A DNA stretch of 5,594 nt from Kiritimatiellia bacterium (GTDB lineage: Bacteria > Verrucomicrobiota > Kiritimatiellia > RFP12 > UBA1067): the NCBI GenBank assembly GCA_028701555.1, contig JAQVQN010000181.1, positions 1-5,594 on the forward strand. The letters run 5' to 3'. Below are positions 1 through 5,594 of the stretch, piece by piece. The notes under the pieces are model-generated. The model did not search any database. It was not told the origin of the DNA and worked only from the letters and a program-made list of their open reading frames with translations. The translations under genes and the position numbers were made by a program. Numbering within the stretch: position 1 is the stretch's first letter; each line of letters opens with the position of its first letter.

Positions 1-87
1 ACGGCCTGATATGGGGCGGCGTTAGTTTTGCGTGAGGCTTGCCATAGGTCAGTGAAAAGGGAATGCGCCCAATCCTTTTGCGGGTGG

Positions 88-116
88 TTGACGGCATGGT
101 ACATGTACTTTATATT
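88..116 (+). promoter_or_regulatory. Sigma70-type promoter for the PL11 lyase gene
   Basis: The -35 box TTGACG (88-93) and the -10 box TATATT (111-116) are each one base from consensus and are separated by the ideal 17 bp. Transcription would start about seven bases after the -10 box, within the A tract at 121-126. The leader before the ATG at 137 would then be only about 11-16 bases. The match is seen directly; activity is inferred. Confidence 0.75.
99..108. promoter_or_regulatory. Perfect palindrome GTACATGTAC in the promoter spacer, candidate operator
   Basis: The ten bases GTACATGTAC equal their own reverse complement and lie wholly between the -35 and -10 boxes. A dimeric regulator bound here would block RNA polymerase or, for a MerR-type protein, distort the spacer. 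No regulator gene is present in the window, so its identity is unknown. The symmetry is certain and the operator role is an inference. Confidence 0.4.
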
Positions 117-120
117 GTAG

Positions 121-136
121 AAAAAAGGGGGGGCGG
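121..136 (+). promoter_or_regulatory. A6-G7 tract forming the leader and ribosome binding region of the PL11 gene
   Basis: Six A residues (121-126) run into seven G residues (127-133), followed by CGG and the ATG at 137. The AGGGG part lies at a workable distance from the start and can act as a Shine-Dalgarno sequence, though it is not a canonical AGGAGG. The predicted transcription start falls inside the A run. Confidence 0.45.
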
Positions 137-2635
137 ATGAAGGGGATGTTGTTATTGGCAGTGGTATTGGTCACCGGTTTTTTAAAGGCCGCGATGGTGG
201 AGAATCCCAGTTTTGAGACAATCGCGGCGGACGGCGGGGTTGACGGATGGTCTTGGTGGTCACGCGAAGCGGGTAAGGGCGGCGTCGAAGTTTCCGGCGA
301 CGCGCCGTCCGGAGCGCGATCGGTACGTGTCCGGCATGACGGCGAACGCGACTGGGCTTATTCAAACAGTCGCAAAACGCCGGTCAAGCCGGGCGAGTCG
401 TACGAGGTTTCGGTGTGGATTAAAGGGGTGGAGGGGTATAAGGCTGGCAGTTTGACGGTCACCGGAACCCGCGACGGCAAGGTAGTGAGCTGGGAGATCG
501 GCACAGCCAGCGGCAGGTTTTCTGCGCAATGGCAAAAGTTTATCGGTTTCTTTGAGGTGCCGGAAGGTGTCGACACTGTTTATGTGCGGCTGGTCGGTTC
601 CGGCAAGACGGATTTTCTTGTGGACGATGTGTATCTGGCGCCTGGCAGACTCGAGTTGCCGCCGAAGGGGCCCAAGGTGGCGGGGTGGGCGCAAGAAAGG
701 CCTGAAGAACAGATCGGGCGCGGTCTGGTGGCGGTGGAGACTGCGGACGGCACATATTTGAGCTGGCGGCTGCTGGAAGGCGACAACTCCGGGATCGCCT
801 TTGACGTATACCGGGAAATTGAAGGCCAGCGACAGCGGCTGAACACGGTGCCGATAAGACAGGCCACGGACTTTCGGGACGCAGGGTTCTTTAACGCGAC
901 GGCGGCGTATACGGTCGAGCCGTCCGCCGGCTTCGGCGGCGCGACTCAGTGTATACGTCCGGTCGCGCTGGCTGGTTCAAAATTGCCTTACATATGCATA
1001 CCGCTCGCGGCTACCAACGTCACGGCGCAGAAGGTGGGCATCGGCGACATCGACGGCGACGGCGTGTACGATTACTTGATCAAGCAGCCGGGGCAGAACA
1101 TCGACCCGTGGCACAAGTACTGGCACAGGTCGCCGGACACCTTCAAGATCGAAGCCCGCAGGCATGACGGCACTCTGCTTTGGATCAAAGACCTAGGGTG
1201 GAGCATAGAACGCGGCATGTGGTACTCGCCGATGATTGTGTGCGACCTCAACGGCAACGGGCGCGCCGAGGTGGTGCTCAAGATCGGTCCAGATGAGGAC
1301 ATGCGCGACGGGGACGGCCGGGTACAGGCAGGCCCGGAATGGGTCGCGGTGCTGGACGGTCTGACGGGTCTGGAGATAGCACGGGCACCGTGGCCGCCGC
1401 GTGACAAGCTGGAGGATTACAACCGGTCTTCGCGTAACCAGCTTGCCGTGGCGTATCTAGACGGCAAGACCCCGTGTCTGTTGGTGCTGCGCGGCACTTA
1501 CGGGGTGATGCTGGCCGATGCCTGGCAGCTTAAGAATAGCAAGTTGGAGAAGCTTTGGAGTTTCTCCAATGAAGATTTGCCGCGCGAGTACCGCGGTCAG
1601 GGCGCGCACAGTTGCTTGTGCGCCGATGTTGACGGAGACGGACGCGACGAGGTGATCTTGGGCTCTCTGGTGCTTGACGATGATGGTTCGGTGTTGTGGA
1701 CATCCGGCAAGGGTCATCCCGATGCGCATTATTACGGCGACATTGATCCGGTGCGGCCCGGCATGGAGCTGGCATATATTATAGAAACTCGTCAGAGTGT
1801 CGGCGGCGGCATACATCTGCTTGATCCGGTAGACGGCAGCATGATCTGGCAGCTTCAAGAGCCGACGGTGCATGTCCACGGACGCGGCATGTGCTCTGAT
1901 ATCGACGTGATTCACCCGGGCTTGGAGATTTACGGCGCTGATTGTGACGCGCACAAGTTGACGGAGCGGCGCTGGCTGTTCTCAAGTGACGGGCGGATCA
2001 TGAAATCAGGTAAAGAGGTTAATTTCAAATTCGGTGCGCTTAGCGCCTGGTGGGATGCTGACTTGCAGCGCGAGTTGATATTAGGCAACCGCATGGCTGA
2101 TTATGAAGGCGGGTCGGTTAGTGAAAATATGGAAGGTTCGGTATTGGCAGTGGCGGACGTGCTTGGAGACTGGCGCGAAGAGATTTTCACTACCATGCCA
2201 GGCGAGCTGCGCATTTACACCACTTCCGTTCTAGCGATGGACCGGCGGATATGCCTGATGCAGAACAAGGCTTACCGCATGCGGGTGATGATGAACGCCA
2301 TGGGTTATTATCAGGCACCGATCTTGTCGTATGTGCCGGAGGCAAGGTCGCCAAATCTTAACCTGACGCTGATGCGTGACGGCAAGCAGCAGCTTTGCCG
2401 TACTGTAGTTGTGGCGCCATTTGATACAGATGTCAAAGGCAAGGTAACCTTAACCGCCCCCGCGGGTATCGAGCTTTCGCGGACGGAGTGGGATGTGGAC
2501 ATCGCGCACGGTGCGCGGTCGGCGGAGGCGGTAAAAGTGACCGGGTCACTGAAACGGCGCGGCGATTCGATCCGCGCGACGTTTGTTAGGCAGGACGGTC
2601 GCGTTCTGCAAGGTGCCGTGCCACTAGGCTTGTAG
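137..2635 (+). CDS. Secreted rhamnogalacturonan-lyase-like protein (PL11 family) with N-terminal carbohydrate-binding-like domain
   Basis: The 832-residue protein starts with a signal peptide (about 1-19, hydrophobic run MLLLAVVLVTGFL, cleavage near Ala18/Ala19), so it is exported. Residues about 21-168 resemble a CBM4/9-type beta-sandwich: it opens with NPSFE, has a central YEVSVWIKG strand and ends DFLVDDVYL. Residues about 194-735 match the PL11 propeller, beginning GRGLVAVETADGTYLSWRLL. Calcium-type loops are visible: DIDGDGVYD (304-312), DLNGNGRAE (370-378) and DVDGDGRDE (497-505). Other family landmarks are GQGAHS (487-492), YYGDIDP (532-538) and VLGDWREEIF (675-684). Characterised PL11 enzymes such as Bacillus YesW cleave the rhamnogalacturonan I backbone of pectin by beta-elimination. 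Residues about 736-832 form an extra beta-rich tail. YesW is about 620 residues, so this protein is longer at both ends. Several substrate-face motifs differ from YesW, so family membership is firm but the exact substrate is not. The next gene follows after 31 bases. Confidence 0.9.
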   Translation: MKGMLLLAVVLVTGFLKAAMVENPSFETIAADGGVDGWSWWSREAGKGGVEVSGDAPSGARSVRVRHDGERDWAYSNSRKTPVKPGESYEVSVWIKGVEGYKAGSLTVTGTRDGKVVSWEIGTASGRFSAQWQKFIGFFEVPEGVDTVYVRLVGSGKTDFLVDDVYLAPGRLELPPKGPKVAGWAQERPEEQIGRGLVAVETADGTYLSWRLLEGDNSGIAFDVYREIEGQRQRLNTVPIRQATDFRDAGFFNATAAYTVEPSAGFGGATQCIRPVALAGSKLPYICIPLAATNVTAQKVGIGDIDGDGVYDYLIKQPGQNIDPWHKYWHRSPDTFKIEARRHDGTLLWIKDLGWSIERGMWYSPMIVCDLNGNGRAEVVLKIGPDEDMRDGDGRVQAGPEWVAVLDGLTGLEIARAPWPPRDKLEDYNRSSRNQLAVAYLDGKTPCLLVLRGTYGVMLADAWQLKNSKLEKLWSFSNEDLPREYRGQGAHSCLCADVDGDGRDEVILGSLVLDDDGSVLWTSGKGHPDAHYYGDIDPVRPGMELAYIIETRQSVGGGIHLLDPVDGSMIWQLQEPTVHVHGRGMCSDIDVIHPGLEIYGADCDAHKLTERRWLFSSDGRIMKSGKEVNFKFGALSAWWDADLQRELILGNRMADYEGGSVSENMEGSVLAVADVLGDWREEIFTTMPGELRIYTTSVLAMDRRICLMQNKAYRMRVMMNAMGYYQAPILSYVPEARSPNLNLTLMRDGKQQLCRTVVVAPFDTDVKGKVTLTAPAGIELSRTEWDVDIAHGARSAEAVKVTGSLKRRGDSIRATFVRQDGRVLQGAVPLGL

Positions 2636-2648
2636 AATCAAGGTTCAA

Positions 2649-2656
2649 AGAGGAGG
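2649..2656 (+). promoter_or_regulatory. Strong Shine-Dalgarno sequence for the membrane protein gene
   Basis: AGAGGAGG lies ten bases before the ATG at 2667. It is the best ribosome binding site in the window. It fixes this start and shows that the membrane protein is translated independently of the lyase, although probably from the same transcript. Confidence 0.8.
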
Positions 2657-2666
2657 ACTGCACGCC

Positions 2667-3419
2667 ATGGGTGAAGAAAAAATATGCGGTTATAGTGACC
2701 GTGAGGTTTTGAGAAGACTGGCATGCTTGCTGGTGGCTTTTGCGGGTGTCTGCCTGATGGCAGGTGCCAGCCGCATGACTCCGTTGGAGTGGCAATTGCG
2801 AACTCTCGGAGATGTGCTGCGTGTGCGCGAGGCATTGTCGATGTTCGTTTTCGCGCCGGCCCTAGGGGTGCTATTCTGGCTGATCGCACGCTGTGTCGGC
2901 AAAGGGAGTGCGTCTGTCGCGGTGCAGGTGCTGATGGTATTGGCGGTCTATTTCGTCGCCTGCGGGATGGGCATTCATGATCCACTAAACCGCATGCAGA
3001 CGGTTTATCCGGAACACCTGCTGCCGTCGAATGTTTGGCGAACCATGTTATATCTGGACGACCAGTTGAGCCACTGGGTGTTTTTTGGCGGGTTTGTGCT
3101 GGGGACTTGGGTGGTGGGCGTACAGCAGGTCTTGGCACCTCTCGAAGACAAGATGGGATGGCGCTGGGGTATCGGTTTTGTTGTGATCAGTTTGGCATTG
3201 CTTTGGGTGATGCTGACCAATCTTTGGGACGAGTACCCGAAGACGCTGGTGGATATTTGCGTCATAGCGCTAGCGGCGCTGGTGCCGTTAATTGTGCATC
3301 TTGCCTTTAACCGTAGAGTCGGACTTATGCGGTTGCCGTTGTTGCTGGTGATATATCCGGCTTATTTCGGCAGCATCGCGGGCACTTTGATCCGCTGGCG
3401 GCTACAAGGAAAAATTTGA
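2667..3419 (+). CDS. Unrecognised polytopic membrane protein, about seven helices
   Basis: I do not recognise the family of this 250-residue protein. Hydrophobic segments fall at about 18-34, 57-75, 82-101, 136-155, 168-184, 195-213 and 222-241, giving about seven helices. There is no cleavable signal peptide; the first segment looks like an anchor after a charged DREVLRR stretch. The positive-inside rule suggests the N-terminus is cytoplasmic. On that model three polar groups share the outer face: GMGIHDPLN (100-108), YLDDQLSH (129-136) and LWDEYPKT (186-193). The His and Asp residues near helix ends could bind a metal or form an active site, but no family motif confirms this. The gene begins 31 bases after the PL11 lyase with no promoter or terminator between, so the two are probably co-transcribed. 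A role with sugar uptake or envelope function is only a guess from position. Confidence 0.85.
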   Translation: MGEEKICGYSDREVLRRLACLLVAFAGVCLMAGASRMTPLEWQLRTLGDVLRVREALSMFVFAPALGVLFWLIARCVGKGSASVAVQVLMVLAVYFVACGMGIHDPLNRMQTVYPEHLLPSNVWRTMLYLDDQLSHWVFFGGFVLGTWVVGVQQVLAPLEDKMGWRWGIGFVVISLALLWVMLTNLWDEYPKTLVDICVIALAALVPLIVHLAFNRRVGLMRLPLLLVIYPAYFGSIAGTLIRWRLQGKI

Positions 3420-3435
3420 CGGCTTCTTTTCGCGC

Positions 3436-3465
3436 TTGGTCATGCAGGCTGCAATGCGATATACT
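3436..3465 (+). promoter_or_regulatory. Possible promoter for the surA-rsmA operon
   Basis: A good -10 box TATACT (3460-3465) lies 18 bp after a weak -35 box TTGGTC (3436-3441), in the only sizeable gap before surA. Transcription would start near 3472, about 25 bases before the preferred surA start. The -35 box matches only three of six consensus positions. The housekeeping genes may also be read through from the upstream unit, as no clear terminator separates them. Confidence 0.4.
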
Positions 3466-3483
3466 TCAAAGCCAACGTTCTTG

Positions 3484-3489
3484 AAAGGA
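3484..3489 (+). promoter_or_regulatory. Ribosome binding site that sets the surA start at 3498
   Basis: AAAGGA is followed by eight bases and the ATG at 3498. The in-frame ATG at 3489 overlaps this site and therefore has no usable spacing. This favours the start three codons into the longest open frame. Confidence 0.65.
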
Positions 3490-3497
3490 TGCATTCG

Positions 3498-4493
3498 ATG
3501 TCTAAATCACATGTGAAGCATATTTGCGCCTGTACTATGCTTGCTGCCGTCGCGGTGGCTCAAGGCCTGCCCGCTAAAAAAAATCCGGCGGTTTTGCTGG
3601 ATGGTGTGGCGGCTTACGTCAATACCGAGATGATCACGATTGCCGAGGTCATGAGCGAGGTGCGCCGCAGTCCCTGGGCCGAGGTTTCGCCGGAAATGCG
3701 CGAGAAGCGGCTGCGCGAGCTTTATACGGCCACGCTGAACGCGCTGATCGACCGCAAGCTGATTCTGGCTGCGGCCAAAAACTCCAAGATGGAGTTGCAG
3801 TCATGGGCGGTCGACAACCGCATCAGGGAAATCGTTGCCAATAATTTCGACGGCAACCAAACAAAGCTGCACGACCTGCTGGCCGAGCGCAAGATTGCTT
3901 ACGAAGACTGGCGTAAGGGGATCGAGGAAGATCTGATGATTACTGCCATGCGTTACCAGCAGGTCGAGAAGCGCATATCGCCGACGCCCACCGAGGTGCG
4001 CGAGGAGTACGAGGCCAACAAGGGGCGGTATCAGACCGAGACGGCTGTAGCGGTCAGCATGATCATCCTCGATCCGCCTGAACAGGATGGTGGTCTGTCC
4101 GTCGAAGAGCGCGCGGTCAAGATCAGTGCTGCGCTGAAGGAAGGCACATCATTTGCCTCCTTGGCGAAAACCTTCTCGAATGATGCCAAGGCCGCGCAGG
4201 GCGGTTCGTGGGGCAAGGTCAATCCCGAAGACGTTTTCCGCGCCGAGATTGTGGAGGCGCTGGCCCGACTGACCCCTGGGGAGGTAGCCCCGGTCGTGAT
4301 CCTTGACGGTTACGGCTACATCGTGCGCAAAGACGAGCAGCAGGATTCCCGGCTGCTGACCTTTGAGGAGGCTGCGCCGTATGTCGAGAGTCACCTGCGC
4401 ATGCGTTTGGCCGAACAGATTTACAAGGATTGGACAGACCGCCTTCGCGCGGAAGCTTACATCAAGGTGTTTGAGCTGCCCACGGTGAATTGA
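3498..4493 (+). CDS. surA: SurA-like periplasmic chaperone with one degenerate parvulin (PPIC) domain
   Basis: The 331-residue protein has a signal peptide (ACTMLAAVAVA, likely cut after Ala21), so it acts in the periplasm. Residues about 35-155 form the helical SurA N-terminal chaperone domain, opening LDGVAAYVNTEMITIAEV. Residues about 180-280 are a parvulin-type peptidyl-prolyl isomerase fold with FASLAKTFSNDAKAAQGGSWG (219-239) and LTPGEVAPVV (258-267). A charged helical tail follows. E. coli SurA is about 430 residues with two isomerase domains; this one has one. SurA proteins escort outer-membrane proteins to the BAM complex. The usual parvulin histidines in the HIL and G-x-H-I motifs are absent here (VSMIIL at 186-191, GYGYIV at 271-276), which suggests a chaperone without isomerase activity. 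The start at 3498 is chosen because the AAAGGA site fits it. rsmA begins eight bases downstream, a known linkage that supports the name. A generic PpiC/SurA paralogue is the alternative. Confidence 0.85.
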   Translation: MSKSHVKHICACTMLAAVAVAQGLPAKKNPAVLLDGVAAYVNTEMITIAEVMSEVRRSPWAEVSPEMREKRLRELYTATLNALIDRKLILAAAKNSKMELQSWAVDNRIREIVANNFDGNQTKLHDLLAERKIAYEDWRKGIEEDLMITAMRYQQVEKRISPTPTEVREEYEANKGRYQTETAVAVSMIILDPPEQDGGLSVEERAVKISAALKEGTSFASLAKTFSNDAKAAQGGSWGKVNPEDVFRAEIVEALARLTPGEVAPVVILDGYGYIVRKDEQQDSRLLTFEEAAPYVESHLRMRLAEQIYKDWTDRLRAEAYIKVFELPTVN

Positions 4494-4498
4494 GGTGG
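4492..4498 (+). promoter_or_regulatory. Ribosome binding site overlapping the surA stop codon, sets the rsmA GTG start
   Basis: GAGGTGG includes the last two bases of the surA TGA (4491-4493); its GAGG core lies six bases before the GTG at 4502. The in-frame TTG at 4490 lies upstream of this site and has no comparable Shine-Dalgarno sequence. The arrangement implies translational coupling between surA and rsmA. Confidence 0.65.
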
Positions 4499-4501
4499 CG
4501 C

Positions 4502-5365
4502 GTGAAGCTGACCTCCCCGACACAGGTAAAGAACTGGTGCATTGAGAACGGTTTCCATCCGAACAAGACACTGGGCCAGAATTTTCTGGTTGACCTGAAT
4601 ATCCTGAACATCATCACGGACGCAGCCGGCATCAGCGAGGGGGATCGTGTTTTGGAGATCGGACCCGGACTAGGCGTTCTGACCGAGGCGCTGTTGCACC
4701 GTGGTGCGCGTGTGACTGCGGTCGAGAAGGATGGGCGTCTCGCAGGCAGGCTGGATGCGGCGTTGGGTTCCCCGGACGAGTTGCAGGTCATCGAAGCTGA
4801 CGCTCTGGCACTTGATCTGGACGGGTTTCTGGCGGTGGGCTTTGATGCCTGTGTCTCCAATCTCCCGTACTCTGTTGGAACCCGCATACTGCTGGAACTG
4901 GCCTTGCATCCGGCCGCGCCGCGCTGTTTTGTGGTGCTGGTGCAGAGCGAAGTCGCCGAACGGTTCCGCGCCTATCCCGGTGCGGAAGCCCGCGGGCAGT
5001 CGGGGGTGTGGCTGCAACTGGATTATGAAGTCACATTGATCCGCGAGGTCAAAGCCGCTTGTTTTTGGCCCAAGCCAGAAGTGGGGTCGGCGATCGTGCG
5101 TCTTGATCGGCGCTCCTGCGGCCTTTCAAAGAGCGAGCGGCGATGGTTTTTCGACCTGACCCGGCATGCCTTCATGCACCGGCGCAAACAGCTTGGAGCG
5201 GTGTTGCGCAAGGCACCAGAGCCTTTGAGCTGCTCTGAGGAGCGTCTGGCGCAAATATTTACCGAGTCTGGGATTGATCCGCATGACCGGCCGGAAAGGC
5301 TGAGCGGGGAACAGTGGCAGGCTTTGTCCCGCGCGTTTGATCGCGTTTTCAATGCCGACGACTGA
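4502..5365 (+). CDS. rsmA: 16S rRNA (adenine(1518)-N6/adenine(1519)-N6)-dimethyltransferase RsmA (KsgA)
   Basis: This enzyme uses S-adenosylmethionine to dimethylate two adjacent adenosines in the 3'-terminal hairpin of 16S rRNA (A1518 and A1519 in E. coli) late in 30S assembly; its loss gives kasugamycin resistance in E. coli. The 287 residues match the family length. Motifs in order are LGQNFLVD (24-31), the SAM-binding EIGPGLGVLTE (52-62), acidic VEKD (74-77), EAD (98-100), the catalytic SNLPYSVGT (119-127), VQSEVAERF (147-155), FWPKPEVGSAIVRL (188-201) and HAFMHRRKQL (222-231). The C-terminal part IDPHDRPERLSGEQW is also typical. No key residue is missing. The GTG start at 4502 is chosen because GAGGTGG fits it; starting at TTG 4490 would add four residues (MRWR). 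The gene is the second of a tight surA-rsmA operon, and its 3' end overlaps the convergent isoprenyl synthase gene by 17 bp. Confidence 0.96.
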   Translation: MKLTSPTQVKNWCIENGFHPNKTLGQNFLVDLNILNIITDAAGISEGDRVLEIGPGLGVLTEALLHRGARVTAVEKDGRLAGRLDAALGSPDELQVIEADALALDLDGFLAVGFDACVSNLPYSVGTRILLELALHPAAPRCFVVLVQSEVAERFRAYPGAEARGQSGVWLQLDYEVTLIREVKAACFWPKPEVGSAIVRLDRRSCGLSKSERRWFFDLTRHAFMHRRKQLGAVLRKAPEPLSCSEERLAQIFTESGIDPHDRPERLSGEQWQALSRAFDRVFNADD

Positions 5366-5594
5366 GCAGAAGACGGGCGATTTCGGTCAAGGCACCACTC
5401 TGCGGCCCCGGCAGGCCTTGCAATGCGGCGAGTGCTGTTGCCGTCTGACTCGCGGCCCATGCGCGGGCATCTTCAACGGACATGACTCGCAGGCAGGAGA
5501 GTTCGCCTTTATTTTCGCGGGTACTCTCATCCGCATCAAGCAGGTCATCGGTGATCTGGAAAGCCATGCCCAGACCGTCGGCAAAGGAAGTGAG
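5349..5594 (-). CDS. Isoprenyl diphosphate synthase (farnesyl/geranylgeranyl type, IspA-like), C-terminal part only
   Basis: The frame is open to the right edge, so only the last 81 residues are present; the visible part begins LTSFADGLGMAFQITDDLLD. FQITDDLLD is the second aspartate-rich motif (DDxxD) of trans-prenyl diphosphate synthases, which binds the magnesium-diphosphate of isopentenyl diphosphate. These cytoplasmic enzymes make C15-C20 or longer chains for quinones, undecaprenyl phosphate and carotenoids. The ATG at 5567 lies inside this motif region and is not the real start. The stretch after DDLLD (ADESTRENKGELSCLRV) is shorter than usual and lacks the common GKxxGxD segment, but the C-terminal helices (VEDARAWAASQTATALAAL and ALTEIARLLLSRR) look normal. 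Product chain length cannot be told because the first aspartate motif lies outside the window. The gene converges on rsmA, overlapping by 17 bp. Confidence 0.9.
   Translation of the reverse strand, partial: LTSFADGLGMAFQITDDLLDADESTRENKGELSCLRVMSVEDARAWAASQTATALAALQGLPGPQSGALTEIARLLLSRRH

Noticed and set aside
55..79. Inverted repeat AAAAGG ... CCTTTT with a 13-base loop as a terminator of an upstream gene
   Set aside because: The stem is only six pairs, mostly A-T, with a long loop and no T run after it on either strand. It is too weak to call, and no upstream gene can be identified in bases 1-87.
1043..1651. Repeated GACGGCGACGG-like DNA as a sequence repeat
   Set aside because: The similarity is explained by repeated DxDGDG calcium-loop codons in the lyase propeller and not by a separate DNA repeat.
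1457..1954. 165-codon minus-strand open frame inside the lyase gene
   Set aside because: It lies wholly antisense to a well-supported PL11 domain. Its product has no recognisable motif, and GC-rich genes often leave long open antisense frames.
2638..3138. 166-codon minus-strand open frame opposite the membrane protein
   Set aside because: The product is rich in Pro, Arg and Ser, as expected from an antisense shadow. The plus-strand frame has a strong ribosome binding site and a coherent membrane pattern.
3417..3497. Terminator between the membrane protein and surA
   Set aside because: The only inverted repeat (3443-3453) has a one-base centre that cannot form an RNA hairpin loop, and no T run follows it.
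4149..4887. Two minus-strand open frames (140 and 141 codons) across the surA-rsmA junction
   Set aside because: They are antisense to conserved SurA and RsmA motifs and have no recognisable domains.
5023..5460. 145-codon minus-strand open frame bridging rsmA and the isoprenyl synthase
   Set aside because: It uses a different frame from the DDxxD-containing synthase and is antisense to conserved RsmA sequence, so it is a shadow.

Overview
The window is bacterial, moderately GC-rich and densely coded. It holds four complete genes on the plus strand and one partial gene entering from the right edge on the minus strand. A secreted PL11-type polysaccharide lyase of a divergent kind beside SurA/RsmA housekeeping genes suggests a polysaccharide-degrading bacterium, possibly of the PVC superphylum (Kiritimatiellota, Lentisphaerota, Verrucomicrobiota or Planctomycetota). 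No rRNA or other phylogenetic marker was compared, so this placement is an inference.

Left half (1-3419): a 136-base leader holds a near-consensus sigma70-type promoter (TTGACG, 17 bp, TATATT) with a perfect 10-bp palindrome in its spacer. It drives a large exported protein with an N-terminal carbohydrate-binding-like domain, a PL11 rhamnogalacturonan-lyase-like beta-propeller with several calcium-type loops, and a C-terminal beta-rich extension. A strong ribosome binding site 31 bases later starts a 250-residue, roughly seven-helix membrane protein that I do not recognise. The two are probably co-transcribed, a small carbohydrate-use unit.

Right half (3420-5594): a 78-base gap with a plausible promoter precedes a SurA-like periplasmic chaperone. 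Eight bases after it comes rsmA (16S rRNA dimethyladenosine transferase). Linkage of surA and rsmA is a known arrangement in bacteria (in E. coli they share a cluster with pdxA). The rsmA 3' end overlaps, tail to tail by 17 bp, the end of a minus-strand isoprenyl diphosphate synthase gene whose 5' part lies outside the window.

The start codons of surA and rsmA are best placed downstream of the longest open frames, because the Shine-Dalgarno sequences fit the internal starts. I found no mobile element, CRISPR array, tRNA or rRNA, and no convincing rho-independent terminator. I do not see a clear new multi-gene system. The most interesting points are the divergent PL11 active-face motifs, the SurA-like protein lacking both parvulin histidines, the unknown membrane protein with clustered His/Asp residues, and the palindromes inside both promoter spacers.
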